A DNA stretch of 64,000 nt from Ecytonucleospora hepatopenaei (GCA_026692725.1 JAPMUG010000001.1:434001-498000); one strand, 5' to 3'; shown: positions 41,350 through 52,457, counted from the first letter of the stretch. Numbers and translations: made by a program. The notes: generated from the letters alone by a model not told the origin.

Positions 41350-41982
41350 ATGAAATCAGACAAATTCTTACAGACTCTCATTATTTTGCTCCAATACACT
41401 TTAACATGCATTGTGGTAAGCTGCTATATAACAGGTATTTTATGCACAATACTTTTTGATTTTAGCATCATAAAGTTTTATTTTCTATCGACAAGTTTCA
41501 TTTACTATTTAATGGCACTGGTAAAATCACCAGGATCATTATTTGACGTGCACGATTCAGAAGTTAAAGGCATTTGCACAAAATGCAATAGAATACGAGG
41601 AATCAAAACAAAACACTGTTCTATTTGCAACAAATGTTATAATAAAAGAGACCACCACTGCATGTTATTAGGAAAATGCATAGCTCAGGATAACATCAAA
41701 GATTTTATTTTTATGCAAATATTCTTATGTGGATTTGTTTTTTTACGTGCTTATTGCGGTCCAGCAAGAATGCTGTGTGGATTTATAGGGATGTTATTAA
41801 TTTTAAGCATAATATGGTTTAGCTGCATTTTTGCATTTGAAAAAACATCAAGAGAAATTATTGCACTTGATAAATGGACATTTTCCCTGAAAGGATGCAA
41901 AAAAATTTTATATACACTGAAAGACTCTCCAATTAACATTTTCCTTCCATTTTTAAAACTAACAGCAACTGTAGATTTCTAA
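41350..41982 (+). CDS. DHHC-type palmitoyltransferase
   Basis: 210 residues. Two N-terminal membrane segments (about 13-35 and 38-57) precede the Cys-rich domain: CTKCNRIRGIKTKHCSICNK, CYNKRDHHCMLLGKC. Its DHHC active site (residues about 100-103) transfers palmitate to cysteines of membrane proteins at ER or Golgi. Two further hydrophobic segments follow (about 117-135 and 138-160). The usual PW and N residues after DHHC are replaced by ML and K, a divergent variant. It ends 34 nt from the convergent RRS1 stop. Confidence 0.88.
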   Translation: MKSDKFLQTLIILLQYTLTCIVVSCYITGILCTILFDFSIIKFYFLSTSFIYYLMALVKSPGSLFDVHDSEVKGICTKCNRIRGIKTKHCSICNKCYNKRDHHCMLLGKCIAQDNIKDFIFMQIFLCGFVFLRAYCGPARMLCGFIGMLLILSIIWFSCIFAFEKTSREIIALDKWTFSLKGCKKILYTLKDSPINIFLPFLKLTATVDF

Positions 41983-42016
41983 TGTTTTGGACATGCAAAA
42001 CATCTCTAAATAAACA

Positions 42017-42481
42017 TCATTTTTTATCAACATTTTTAGCTCTTTCTTTATTTTTAAGCATGGCTTTTTTGTTCTTTTCCGCTCTTTCTTTTTTCTCCTT
42101 CTTTAATTGGCTAACACTTTTTTTACCTTCAACAATACCTTCTCTAAGCTTTTGGTTTTGTATGCTGTTGCTTCCATATCTGTATTCCCATTCTTTTGTT
42201 TCTTCATTCCAAACTCGCCTTCCCTTCTTTGCGCTTTTTATTCCTTTGTCTTTTGCAAATTTTTCCCATCTAGTCATTGGTTTGTTTTCAACTGCAATCG
42301 TTGGAAATGCATCTGAATCATTTTTAGTTTCAAATATTTTTACTCCTTCAATGTATTTGCTTTTATTTTTCTTTATTTCATTTTTTACATTTGTTATTGC
42401 ATCAAACAATACTTTTTCAGCAAACATTTCATCTGTATCTACACACAAATGACTTTGAATTATTTTAAAATGGCTGCTCAT
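42017..42481 (-). CDS. RRS1: Ribosome biogenesis regulator RRS1
   Basis: 154 residues. It shows the conserved N-terminal region (CVDTDEMFAEKVLFDAITNV), the signature PMTRWEKFAKDKGIKSAKKG, and RVWNEETKEWEYRYGSN of RRS1. RRS1 with RPF2 recruits 5S RNP to pre-60S particles in the nucleolus. The C-terminus is Lys/Glu-rich coiled coil, as in the family but shorter. Length is close to other microsporidian-style reduced versions. The long plus-strand frame opposite is a shadow. Confidence 0.9.
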   Translation of the reverse strand: MSSHFKIIQSHLCVDTDEMFAEKVLFDAITNVKNEIKKNKSKYIEGVKIFETKNDSDAFPTIAVENKPMTRWEKFAKDKGIKSAKKGRRVWNEETKEWEYRYGSNSIQNQKLREGIVEGKKSVSQLKKEKKERAEKNKKAMLKNKERAKNVDKK

Positions 42482-42739
42482 TGTTAATTATTATGCCAAT
42501 ACAATAAAATTTTTTAAAATAAAGATTTTTGTATTTTTTAGAAGATGGTAAAATTTTATTATTTTATACTTTAAAATTTTATTTTCCTTGTATTATTTAC
42601 ATAAAACCATAAATTATGTTAAAACTTGTATTTTAACATTAATAAGCACCAAACAATCACAAAATGTTTGATAAAATTAAATATTGATTGCAATTGTATA
42701 TGAGTGTTTATATTATATTTTATTATCATTTTCGAATAA

Positions 42740-42810
42740 GGTTTTATGGTGTAATGGTAGCACTTTGGACTTTGAATCCAACAATCAGGGTTCGAACCCC
42801 TGTAGAACCA
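42740..42810 (+). tRNA. tRNA-Gln (UUG)
   Basis: 71 nt. Acceptor GGTTTTA with TAGAACC, D-arm TGGTGTAATGGTAGCA, anticodon stem TTGGA/TCCAA with loop CTTTGAA (anticodon TTG), T-arm AGGGTTCGAACCCCT, discriminator A. Followed by TTCTTTT. No intron. Confidence 0.95.
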
Positions 42811-42903
42811 TTCTTTTAATAACTTATTTTTTACAGTTCACAATTTTTTATTTTATTTACAAACACAAGTTTTGTTTTAAATAATTTATTAAATATAAGT
42901 TTT

Positions 42904-43764
42904 TTATTCATAAAATATTATTTCGTCCATTTTTTCGGGTGCATTCTGTAAAAAACAATTGATTATCCACATTATATTTTCTATTTCTTGTTCTTTTAAC
43001 TTAAAATAAGCATAAACACATGCATTATCATTATACTGAGAAAAAGATTTAGAATAAACAATAGAAAGTCTCTTTACCATATTTTCTACTGGTTCTTGAT
43101 CACTAAAACCAAAAATTTGTTTTATTACCGTGATATCACATGTATTATTGAGTTTTTCTATATCTTTGCCATTAAGATTTGTTGCATTTGGAAAATACTG
43201 TGCTTTGTTTTCTAAATTTTTACCTGAAAGACAAATTTCAAGAATTTGTCTATTTCCTTCATTTTCAAGAATTTCCTTAAAATATCCACTGGCATTTTTA
43301 TACATTTCATCCATAAATATTTTCATAACAATAAGCATAGTTTTTTGATTTTCGTACTTTTTAATATCTTTAAAATATTTAGATAAAAAACAATTGTTTA
43401 TACACAATTTTTGAATATCATCAAAATTATTACATAAATCAATAGCTTTTAGTTCTGGAAAATTTCCAATTATGTGTTCTTTTACGCCATCAACCTTGTT
43501 AAAAAAATTACAAATTTTATAAAATTTTACAAAATATTCAATTTTTTCTCCGTTAAATTCACTAAGTTCATAAAGAACATTTTCTACAAATTTTGTACGT
43601 AATTCGTCATAGTTCATATCTTCATTTATAAAAGAAAAGTGTTGATTTAGCTTAACAACAATTTCTTCAAGACTCTTACAATTTTTTAAAGCAGTATAAT
43701 CTTCACGTTTTAGAAGAGAATTGAATCTTCCATTTATGTCTGAAATGATAAAGTAGTCATCCAT
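42904..43764 (-). CDS. VMA6: V-type ATPase subunit d
   Basis: 286 residues against about 345 in yeast. It shows the CKSLEEIVVKLNQ motif near residue 29 (family: CKTLDDIKMHL), the FVKFYKICNFF region, and DLCNNFDDIQKLCINNCFLS. A C-terminus of ACVYAYFKLKEQEIENIMWI with INCFLQNAPEKMDEI follows, the family's most conserved block. Subunit d couples the rotor stalk to the proteolipid ring of the proton pump. No Asn-rich insert. Its starts and ends are unambiguous; the gene sits between tRNA-Gln and tRNA-Ser. Confidence 0.85.
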   Translation of the reverse strand: MDDYFIISDINGRFNSLLKREDYTALKNCKSLEEIVVKLNQHFSFINEDMNYDELRTKFVENVLYELSEFNGEKIEYFVKFYKICNFFNKVDGVKEHIIGNFPELKAIDLCNNFDDIQKLCINNCFLSKYFKDIKKYENQKTMLIVMKIFMDEMYKNASGYFKEILENEGNRQILEICLSGKNLENKAQYFPNATNLNGKDIEKLNNTCDITVIKQIFGFSDQEPVENMVKRLSIVYSKSFSQYNDNACVYAYFKLKEQEIENIMWIINCFLQNAPEKMDEIIFYE

Positions 43765-43896
43765 TTTTGTCGCTAATAAAATACTTAATGTTATATAAAT
43801 AAAAAATATTATTTACATAATGATTCCTTACAAGTAAATAATGTTTCATGATGTTATCAAAACAACAGTCAATAATTATATAAATAATTAAAATTA

Positions 43897-43978
43897 GTCA
43901 AAGTGGCCGAGTGGTTAAGGCGCTGGTTTTGAACACCAGTACGCATTGCGTGCGGGGGTTCGAATCCTCTCTTTGACG
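43897..43978 (+). tRNA. tRNA-Ser (UGA)
   Basis: 82 nt. Acceptor GTCAAAG with CTTTGAC, D-arm GGCCGAGTGGTTAAGGC, anticodon stem CTGGT/ACCAG with loop TTTGAAC (anticodon TGA). A long variable arm (TACGCATTGCGTGC) of class II type and T-arm GGGGGTTCGAATCCTC. Type II structure plus anticodon identifies serine. Confidence 0.95.
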
Positions 43979-44306
43979 TGTTTTTTAATTTTAAAATTAT
44001 TGACGTGTTTTTTAATTTTTCTTTAATTTTTAATGTATTTTTGCTTTTATAAATAAAATTTCATTAAATATACATTTTAATGATTTTTTTACTTTAAAAA
44101 TTATTATTTTAATTTTAATTTACCCCTTCTTTAAAATTATTTTTAAATTATTTATAAGTTATTTTTATATTACATTTATTATTTATTTAACTATTTGATT
44201 ATTTAGTTAGTGATTATTATATTTAGTATATTTTAATATTAATAGTTTATATATTATACATTTTTATAATTGTATTTTAGTTTAAGATAATAAAAATATT
44301 TTAGAA

Positions 44307-45587
44307 ATGGAAGATTTAGTTAGTAAAACACATGCAACTGTAAACGAACCAGAAAAAACAGGAACAATTTTTACAACCAGCTTATTATTTTGTACATCTG
44401 CATTTGGTATGGGAATGATGTTGCTGCCAGCTGCATTTAACTGCTTAGGATATGTTCTTTCCCTGGCCATTATGTTATCATTAGGTGCACTTTTATATGC
44501 CTCTCTTTATTTTTTAAATGCTGCAGATGAAAGTGAAAAAAAGACAGGGGAACACGATTATTCATATTTTGCAGCCAAAATCAGTCCAAAGTTTAAAATC
44601 GGCGTTTCTATTTCGTTTATTTGCTCAAACTTTGTGGTCGTCTATTTGTTTTTAAGAAGAGCAACAGATCTTTCTGTTTCTGTTATTAACTTGATGTTTA
44701 ACTTTAAAAACATTACCTGGTTTAGATTTTCTCTTTTGACTTTCTATGCCATTATGTCATGCCTTTTATTTTTACAGAAGGATCTGTCTGTTCTTAAGCC
44801 ATTTTCTTATGTTAGTTTGGGAGCTGCTATTTACTACTCAGTGCTTATGGTTATCATGGGATGTGGGTCCAAGGTTAAGTTTAGAGAGTTAAAGGCATTT
44901 AATTTTTACAACGGTATAAATGCGACGGTCAACATTATTTTTGCAGCACATTGCCAGTTTTCATACCTGAGCTTTAAGCGCTTGCTACGCACCCAGAACA
45001 CTTCCACGGGAAATAAACTTGCTATGGGTGGAACTGCTATGATTTATGCCATATACATTACGGTGGGATTCTTTGGCTACATGTATTTGGGCAGTGCTGT
45101 GGACACGCAGTACATCCTTGGACACTATTTAGAAAATCCAAAGGATAATGCTTTGTTTAAAATGAACAATGTTTTTCCAGAAAAGGTGTATAAGGGGATG
45201 ATAGTTACGCTAGTTGCACTGTTTGCTGTAATTTTCTTCACCAATGTTCCACTTACTGTTTTTACCTTTTTGCCTGAAATTCAGACTTTATGCGCACAGG
45301 CAGGGTTCAAAGCAAGAAGGGAGTATGTGGGAGTTGTTGTTGCTCTTTTGGTGTACGCAGCAGCAATACCACGTAAATTACCGGAAGGACTTTTTTTGAC
45401 TCTATCGGCAGCATTTTTTACCAATTTTTTAAGTTTTGGTTTTCCAGGAATATACGGAGCATATTACTGTCAAAGTAAGAGAGAAAAGTTTGTAGGCGCA
45501 TTGCTATACTTTTTTAGCGCAGTTGTTTTAATTGCACAGTTAACTTATTTGGTCTATTGCTATAGCAAATATGGAAAAATGGAATAA
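44307..45587 (+). CDS. Amino acid transporter, AAAP/AVT (SLC38-like) family
   Basis: 426 residues with about eleven hydrophobic segments. The first pair is diagnostic: TGTIFTTSLLFCTSAFGMGM with MLLPAAFNCLGYVLSLAIML, the GxGxLxLPxAF signature of the auxin/amino acid permease family. A later ATVNIIFAAHCQFSYLSFKR segment fits TM6 of the same family, and LFAVIFFTNVPLTVFTFLPE fits TM9. It would move neutral or basic amino acids across the plasma or vacuolar membrane; direction and substrate cannot be read. A ttaCCCCTTc box lies about 180 nt upstream. No Asn-rich insert. Confidence 0.82.
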   Translation: MEDLVSKTHATVNEPEKTGTIFTTSLLFCTSAFGMGMMLLPAAFNCLGYVLSLAIMLSLGALLYASLYFLNAADESEKKTGEHDYSYFAAKISPKFKIGVSISFICSNFVVVYLFLRRATDLSVSVINLMFNFKNITWFRFSLLTFYAIMSCLLFLQKDLSVLKPFSYVSLGAAIYYSVLMVIMGCGSKVKFRELKAFNFYNGINATVNIIFAAHCQFSYLSFKRLLRTQNTSTGNKLAMGGTAMIYAIYITVGFFGYMYLGSAVDTQYILGHYLENPKDNALFKMNNVFPEKVYKGMIVTLVALFAVIFFTNVPLTVFTFLPEIQTLCAQAGFKARREYVGVVVALLVYAAAIPRKLPEGLFLTLSAAFFTNFLSFGFPGIYGAYYCQSKREKFVGALLYFFSAVVLIAQLTYLVYCYSKYGKME

Positions 45588-45781
45588 TTTTTTATATTTA
45601 AAAACATTCTTATATAAATAAAATTATAACATAATACATTTAACACATATTTTTTTAAAATAATCTATTTAATATTTTTTTAATAATCTATTTAACATAT
45701 ATTTAACCTGTTAATATTATTAAATATGTAAAAACTAATCAAGTAAAGATAATAAAATTTATTTTTAAAAAAATAAAAAAT

Positions 45782-45791
45782 TTACCCTTAC
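45782..45791 (+). promoter_or_regulatory. CCC box upstream of LysRS
   Basis: TTACCCTTAC about 140 nt before the ATG at 45933, within an AT-only leader. Confidence 0.35.
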
Positions 45792-45932
45792 TTATTTTTA
45801 ATTTAACTTTAGTTTGACAGGTATTTATTACATAATATTATTTAACAATATAATACTTAAAATATTTAACATAATATTGCAATACAATACTTTAAATAAG
45901 TTAATTAATTTGCTATTTTAATTTAAACTAAA

Positions 45933-47480
45933 ATGTCTAAAAAAGAAGAAAAAGAAATTGCACCAGAAAAGTTTTTTGAACAAAGGACGGAACAAATTCT
46001 TGAAGCAACCAAAAAGGGAGTAAATGTTTATCCACACAAGTTCGAAGTAAAAAACACATTTGAACAAATTTTTGAAGTTGCAGAGAAATACGAAAATGAC
46101 AACAGATCTACAGAAGAAATGCAGGCAGCAGGAAGAATTTCCACAATTAGAGACCATTCCAAGTTTAGTTTTTATACTGTCGTGTATAATGACGAATCGC
46201 TGCAGTTGGTATTTTCAAAGGATACCGAGAAAAAGCAAGAAACAGCTGTTTTTTTAAGAAGAGGCGATCAGATTGGTTTCAGAGGATTTCCAGGAAAAAC
46301 CAGAACGGGAGAAAAGTCCCTTTTTTGTGAGGAAATTTCTGTACTTTCACCGTGTCTCAGGGTAATTCCATCGGTCAAAAATCTCCTAACTAACGCAGAA
46401 ACAATTTACAGGAACAGACACATTGACTTGCTGGTGAACAAGGAGTCTAAGAAAAGATTTTTGGACAGATCGAAAATTATTCGATTTATAAGAAATTATT
46501 TCAGTGACTTGCAATTTGTGGAAGTGGAAACACCAATGATGAATATCAAGGCAGGCGGAGCAGCAGCAAGGCCTTTCATTACCCACCACAATGAGCTTAA
46601 GATGGACCTTCACCTGCGTGTAGCACCTGAACTTTTTCTTAAGAAATTGGTGGTAGGAGGAATGGAACGAGTGTTTGAAATAGGAAAAAACTTTAGAAAC
46701 GAGGGAATTGATTTGACACACAATCCTGAATTTACAGCAATTGAATTTTACATGGCATATGCAGATTACAAGGATCTTATGATAATAGTTGAGGATTTGT
46801 TAAGTAAAATGTGTGTAGATTTGAAAGGAAGCACCAAATTTACATATGCGCCAGTTAAAAGGGACACTCTGGAGGAAATAAAAGTGGATTTGGATTTTAC
46901 AGCGCCATTCAAACGCTTAGACATTCTTGATGAATTAAACAAGGAACTCAAGGATGACCTAGAAGGAGTTGTTCTTACAGGGTTGAACATAACCGAGAAG
47001 AAAGTTCTTGAAATTTTAAAGAGGATCATAAAGAAGAGGGAAATTCAACTTTCTGAGCCACACACTCTCAATCGTATTTTGGATGCATTTATTGGAGAAT
47101 ACATTGAACCACAGTGCATCAATCCTACATTCGTGACAGGTTTCCCAACGGTGATGAGTCCCCTTGCAAAAGATGACAGAAATAGGGAGGGAATTACAGA
47201 GAGATTTGAAATGTTTGTAAACGGCAAGGAATTGGTAAATGCGTACACAGAATTGAACATTCCCGATGTACAAAGAGAGAGATTTAGGTGGCAGTCGGAG
47301 GATGCAGCAGCAGGAGACGACGAGGCAATGCCGGACGACGAAGATTTTTGTCAGGCACTTGAATTTGGTCTTCCACCAACAGGAGGTTGTGGTATAGGAA
47401 TAGACAGACTTGTAATGTACATGACCAATGCAGCTAACATAAGGGATGTTATTTTATTTCCAGCAATGAAACCAGAGTGA
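45933..47480 (+). CDS. KARS: Lysyl-tRNA synthetase, cytosolic class II
   Basis: 515 residues. An N-terminal basic-acidic extension and OB-fold anticodon-binding domain (MQAAGRISTIRDHSKFSFYT, about residues 63-150) precede the class II core. Core landmarks are YRNRHIDLLVNKESKKRFLD, motif 1 (FVEVETPMMNIKAGGAAARP), motif 2 (FEIGKNFRNEGIDLTHNPEF) and motif 3 (GLPPTGGCGIGIDRLVMYMT). It charges tRNA-Lys, one of which lies in this window. There is a short acidic insertion (GDDEAMPDDEDF) just before motif 3. The full motif set is intact. Confidence 0.96.
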   Translation: MSKKEEKEIAPEKFFEQRTEQILEATKKGVNVYPHKFEVKNTFEQIFEVAEKYENDNRSTEEMQAAGRISTIRDHSKFSFYTVVYNDESLQLVFSKDTEKKQETAVFLRRGDQIGFRGFPGKTRTGEKSLFCEEISVLSPCLRVIPSVKNLLTNAETIYRNRHIDLLVNKESKKRFLDRSKIIRFIRNYFSDLQFVEVETPMMNIKAGGAAARPFITHHNELKMDLHLRVAPELFLKKLVVGGMERVFEIGKNFRNEGIDLTHNPEFTAIEFYMAYADYKDLMIIVEDLLSKMCVDLKGSTKFTYAPVKRDTLEEIKVDLDFTAPFKRLDILDELNKELKDDLEGVVLTGLNITEKKVLEILKRIIKKREIQLSEPHTLNRILDAFIGEYIEPQCINPTFVTGFPTVMSPLAKDDRNREGITERFEMFVNGKELVNAYTELNIPDVQRERFRWQSEDAAAGDDEAMPDDEDFCQALEFGLPPTGGCGIGIDRLVMYMTNAANIRDVILFPAMKPE

Positions 47481-47571
47481 TTTAATAAAATATTATTATT
47501 TTAATATAAATTATTTATTAAATATTATTTTAATATAAATTATTTATTAAATATTATTTTATTAGTTTATT

Positions 47572-50500
47572 TTATTTTATAATCTTTCTTGTATTTTTCT
47601 TTAAATACCTTAAACCATCCTCATTAACACTATCATGCAATAAATCATATATTTTCTGATTTATTTCATTTAAATATTCCACTTCTTTTTCACTTAAAAT
47701 TTTCACATCTATAAGAGATAAATCATAAGGAACCATTGTGAAATTATTAAAGGAAATTTCTTTATCACTTGAATTTTTTACGTAGCTGCTATACACTAAA
47801 TTTTCAATTCTTATACCATATTCACCATCTAAATAATATCCTGGCTCATTTGAGAATACAAAGTTAGGTCTAATTTGTGATTCTTCTTCATTTAATGAAC
47901 TTTTAAGCATTTCTAACAATTCAAATAGAATTTTATCACAATTCTCAGAATTACTTTCAGAATTACAATTATCTTTATTATTGTTTTTATTATTAGAATT
48001 AGAATTGTTTTTGTCTTTATCATTATTCTTAGAATTATTTTCTGATTTAACTTTCCCTCTAACTATCGGAGGATGTTCATGAACATTTAAAAAATGTCCT
48101 ACACCATGGGATAAAGAATGACCATAATCTTTATTTTCCTTTAGTAAAAACTCTCTACCTCTGCTATCCACCATTTCCCACGTATCATTTTTTGAATATG
48201 ATGAAATCATCACATTTAAATGACATTTTAAAACAAGAGTGTTATCATGCACTAATTTTTCATAATATTCCGTATCCAAGAATTTATCACTCTCTTCTTT
48301 ATTTTCTTTTTTAAAATCACCAAATAAAACTGTTCTTGTTGTATCGGTTGTTCCAAACATATACTGGCTGCCTGAATCCATTAAATAACACTCATATGGA
48401 TTAATTCTATCAGAACCGGGCGTATGGTGAACTATTGCACAATTTGCACCTGTAGATGAAATTGTTTCAAAGGAAGGCTGTATGAAAAAATCTTTAAATT
48501 TCTTTTTATGCCCTAATAAAATATTGCTGCAATCAATTTCAGTAAGATTTTCTTTTTTATCCATCAAAACCCTTTCAATTTCACCAAAAGTATTACACAG
48601 AGCAATTCCATCATAAAAATACGACAAAATCATTCCTGCTATTTCAGCACTATTTTTAGTTGCTTGCATATAAATTACCTTATTGGTAAAAAACATCTTA
48701 TAATAGTCTTTTGCCTGTGATATGTTATTTAAAGATTCTTTATCAAAAATATTTGTTTTTTGCAATGTTAAATTATTATGTAACAATATTTTATCACCCA
48801 AATACGCATTTGTGTTATCGCTAATCAAGTAAACAATATTTTCTTTTCTCATTTCACTCAGTGTTACGTCAGAACTTCCTAGCAAAGATTCTTGTAAGTT
48901 TTCAAGTGAACAACAACTTATACCGCTGTCCGTTAGCATCACCTTGTTTACATAGTCATAAAATGAGGCATACGGTCTCACTTCCACCCCGCTCAAATAA
49001 ACATCTGCGTCCGTAAACAAAATAAGCTTATTTGCATAAATTATCAAATAAGCATAAAATACAGGATTATATTCAATATCACTGCCACGCAGGTTAAGTA
49101 TCCATGCAATTGTGTCAAGGGCAGACACTACAATAGCGGCACCTAAGTTTTTTTTATTTTTCTCATGAAATATTTCAGTAGGCAAGTGATATTTTTTGAT
49201 GCATTCTACAAATACTTGTAAAATATCTTTTCTAATTCTTTTAATTTTTTCCTGGTAAGAGGATCCTGTTAAATTATTTTTAGATAAATTTCTTTCCTTA
49301 CTCTCATTATTTATATTATTTATATTATTTATATTATTTATATTATTTATATTATTATAATTATTTATATTGTCATTACTTAAATTATTGTCATTATTTG
49401 AATTTTTATCATCATTATAATTTAATTTTTTTTCATTATCAGTTAATTTTTGTTTACTTATAATTTCTGTTTCTTCACTTTTCTCTCTTCCCTCAAATAC
49501 TATTTCAGATGAAATGCTCTTTTTAAGCACAGAATTTTCATTTTTAAATATTACATTTTCTCCTAAATAACTTTCTATATGTTCCAAAACCTTAGCATTT
49601 TTTACATAATCACTTAAAGAATAATTTTCTAAGTAAATTATGTCTGACAGTTTATTTGTTAGCAAAAATGTTTTAATCATATTGTTTTTGATATTTTTAA
49701 TAGTTACATCTTCATTAACAGAAATATCATTAGTATCATTTATTTTATTATTAATAGCATGTTAGTATTAGTATCATTTATTTTATTGTTTATAGCAGTG
49801 TTAGTATTAGTTTTATTTTTAATTTCACTTACTGTTTTTATTACCAAATTTTCAGGTATTTCTTTAAAACAAACAAAATCATATTTATATTTTTGATTGA
49901 TATCCTTAAAAAGATTTATAAGTGTATTATAAGATAAGTAAGGAATCATTTTTTTATCAAAAGAAATATTAAAATTATTAACATAACTATCATTACTATC
50001 ATCATTATTATGTTTAATGTTACTTTTTAAATTATTATGTTTAATGTTACTTTTTAAATTATTATTTTCTAAATTATCATAACATTTTCTAATAATTTCA
50101 CATATCTCTGTAATTATAAAGCTAATTCTCTCTTTTACTAATATATAATCAGTTTCATTATTGCACTGTATATAATACCTACTATCAGTCCATACAATTC
50201 CACCAGAATTGTCAGTCTCAACAATTTTTTTCAAACTTTTCAATATCTCAAGGGTTTTATGCGTTATATTATTTTTTTGTTTGTTTGTCTCATTTTTTAA
50301 GCTTAAATTATCATCCTCTAATACATTATCTGATAAATTGTTACTTAAATTATCATTATCTAATACATTATTATTATCTAATACATTATTTAATAAATTA
50401 ATATTATCTAATAATTTGTTTAATTTTATATTTTTTATAAATCTATTACTAAATGTTAATGTAATTCCATTAGAACCACTAAAACCAGTAAGAAGTTCAA

Positions 50501-50627
50501 TTTGTTTATCTTTATCACCCACATATTCATTAAGGTGACTATCAGACAGAAAAGTGACATAGCAATCTAAGTCATATCTGTCCATGATGTGAACCAAAGT
50601 ATCATGTATATGTTTATTAGTAATCAT
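47572..50627 (-). pseudogene. XPNPEP1: Xaa-Pro aminopeptidase (M24B), split by a one-base frameshift
   Basis: Two minus-strand frames form one gene. 49740-50627 is the creatinase-like N-terminus (YDLDCYVTFLSDSHLNEYVG, ELLTGFSGSNGITLTF, IVWTDSRYYIQ). 47572 to about 49757 is the second N-terminal and catalytic part. Catalytic landmarks are SSTGANCAIVHHTPGSDR, CYLMDSGSQY, TTDTTRT, LSHGVGHFLNVHEHPP, SNEPGYYLDGEYGIRIENL, with the two Asp, His and two Glu metal ligands all present. The frames change inside a duplicated 36-bp Asn-coding unit (49742-49815) that lost one base. Asn-rich inserts lengthen it to roughly 1000 codons against about 620 normally. Either a recent pseudogene or a sequence error; the conserved core argues for function. 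Confidence 0.8.
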
Positions 50628-50740
50628 AAACTATATTATATTATAAAGTAAATATTAAATATATTACTAATTATATTAAATAATAAATATAAACTATATT
50701 ACTAATTATATTAAATAATAAATATAAATATACTAGAAAA

Positions 50741-50750
50741 GAAGGGTTAA
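50741..50750 (-). promoter_or_regulatory. CCC box upstream of the Xaa-Pro aminopeptidase
   Basis: On the minus strand TTAACCCTTC, about 115 nt upstream of the start at 50627. Confidence 0.35.
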
Positions 50751-50812
50751 ATAACAATAATTAAAAATTTACCTTAAAAATATTTTATATTAGAAAAAGT
50801 TATATTAAATAA

Positions 50813-50890
50813 ATATATAAATATATAAATATATAAATATATAAATATATAAATATATAAATATATAAATATATAAATATATAAATATAT
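50813..50890. repeat. (AAATATAT)n microsatellite
   Basis: About ten octamer units ending at the BET2 stop codon; the 3' end of BET2 is in fact made from the array. Confidence 0.9.
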
Positions 50891-52251
50891 TATATTTCTA
50901 CCATTGATGTTATATAATCTATCTTATTTAATCCATCCATTCCTAACATACTTAAAGAAGCCAATGCAAACATTTGGTGATAAATATCAGGCATATTACC
51001 AGGTCTATCACTAAATCCACCATTAGGATGTTGGCATTTCATAATAAATTCAATAAGATTATCAGTATCATAAACATTATATAAATTATTATCATTATAT
51101 ATATTATTATCATTATATAAATTACTATTATCATTATATATATTACTATTATATATATTACTATTATTCTTTATTATCATATATGATGCATATGCCCAAT
51201 ATGAATAACATACATCTACTTTTTTATTAACTCTACCTTTAATACCACCATAATTATTTTTATTTAATATATTATCAGTATTACTTAATATATTATTAGT
51301 ATTATATACTGTATTATTAGTATTATTTAATATATACTGCTTCTCTCTTAAATATATTAATGTCTCCTCTATATTTATCTTATCTAACTTACCTAATATG
51401 CATAAACACACTAAACAACAAAATGTTTGTGCTACGTGTGATTCACCACTTTCAACCTGACCAAAACCACCATCAAAATTATAACAATTTAATAAGTGAT
51501 TAATAAAGTTATTATTTAATATATTGTTATTACTTATATTACTATTATTTAATATATTGTTATTACATATATTACTACTATATAATATATTGTTATTACA
51601 TATATTACTATTATTTAATATATTTGTTTTTTCTATTTTATCTAATATATATAATCCTACTATAATACAACAATCTATTCTTGTATCAATATCACCAAAT
51701 AAATCATTACAGTAATATAAAGTATTATTACATATATTTATATTAGTATTATATATATTAGTATTACTGTTATATAAAGTATTACTGTTATGTATGTTAC
51801 TATTTATTAAATATTCTCTTATCTTTTTTATATTAATATATTTTAATATACTACTATTTATATTATTTACTAAATATAATATTTGTATGCCTGATAGTGT
51901 TGATGTTACATTTGGTGCATATCCCACTGCTGGTGCAAATCCGCCTGTCTCACTACAGTAACACTCCTTAGTATATTCTACCACCATATCCACATATTTT
52001 ATAAAATAAGCATAATGTTTACTATTTATGTCATTGCATTTTAAAATAAACAAAGAATTTAAAGACCAAAACATAGTGGTTAATCTAACACAATTGGATT
52101 TGATAAACATGATATCATTACTTAATAATACATTGTTATTATATAAAATATTGTTATTTATATCAGTATTACATATATCATATGTATTAGTTATATGTTT
52201 TATATAATTAACATGTTTATCTATAAATATATTATTAATATTATATTTCAT
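50890..52251 (-). CDS. BET2: Rab geranylgeranyltransferase beta subunit
   Basis: 453 residues, over 100 more than usual. Prenyltransferase repeats: GGFAPAVGYAPNVTSTLSGI, YNFDGGFGQVESGESHVAQT, YGGIKGRVNKKVDVCYSYWA, HPNGGFSDRPGNMPDIYHQM. Zinc ligands Asp and Cys of VDVCYSYW and His of DIYHQM are present. DRPGN-DIYH and the GR-K-DVCYS pattern are those of the Rab enzyme rather than farnesyltransferase. It would prenylate Rab GTPases for vesicle traffic. Extra length is three Asn-rich inserts (about residues 155-185, 212-245, 305-325 and 370-395) placed between the barrel helices. Intact frame. Confidence 0.85.
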   Translation of the reverse strand: MKYNINNIFIDKHVNYIKHITNTYDICNTDINNNILYNNNVLLSNDIMFIKSNCVRLTTMFWSLNSLFILKCNDINSKHYAYFIKYVDMVVEYTKECYCSETGGFAPAVGYAPNVTSTLSGIQILYLVNNINSSILKYINIKKIREYLINSNIHNSNTLYNSNTNIYNTNINICNNTLYYCNDLFGDIDTRIDCCIIVGLYILDKIEKTNILNNSNICNNNILYSSNICNNNILNNSNISNNNILNNNFINHLLNCYNFDGGFGQVESGESHVAQTFCCLVCLCILGKLDKINIEETLIYLREKQYILNNTNNTVYNTNNILSNTDNILNKNNYGGIKGRVNKKVDVCYSYWAYASYMIIKNNSNIYNSNIYNDNSNLYNDNNIYNDNNLYNVYDTDNLIEFIMKCQHPNGGFSDRPGNMPDIYHQMFALASLSMLGMDGLNKIDYITSMVEI

Positions 52252-52255
52252 AATA

Positions 52256-52378
52256 AAAAATATTATTATATTATTATATTATTATATTATTATATTATTA
52301 TATTATTATATTATTATAATATTATTATATTATATTATTATATTATTATATTATTATATTATTATATAAATATATTAT
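52256..52378. repeat. (ATTATATT)n microsatellite
   Basis: AT octamer array in the BET2 leader, with a few phase changes. A TGGGTATA element (minus: TATACCCA) follows at 52433-52440. Confidence 0.9.
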
Positions 52379-52457
52379 AATATTATTATATAAATATATT
52401 ATTATATTATATATTATGTATTATGTATTATATGGGTATAAAATATATTATATTATT

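Noticed and set aside
41982..42452. 156-codon plus-strand hydrophobic frame after the DHHC gene
   Set aside because: Antisense to RRS1, whose conserved motifs are on the minus strand; the hydrophobicity comes from reading Lys codons in reverse.
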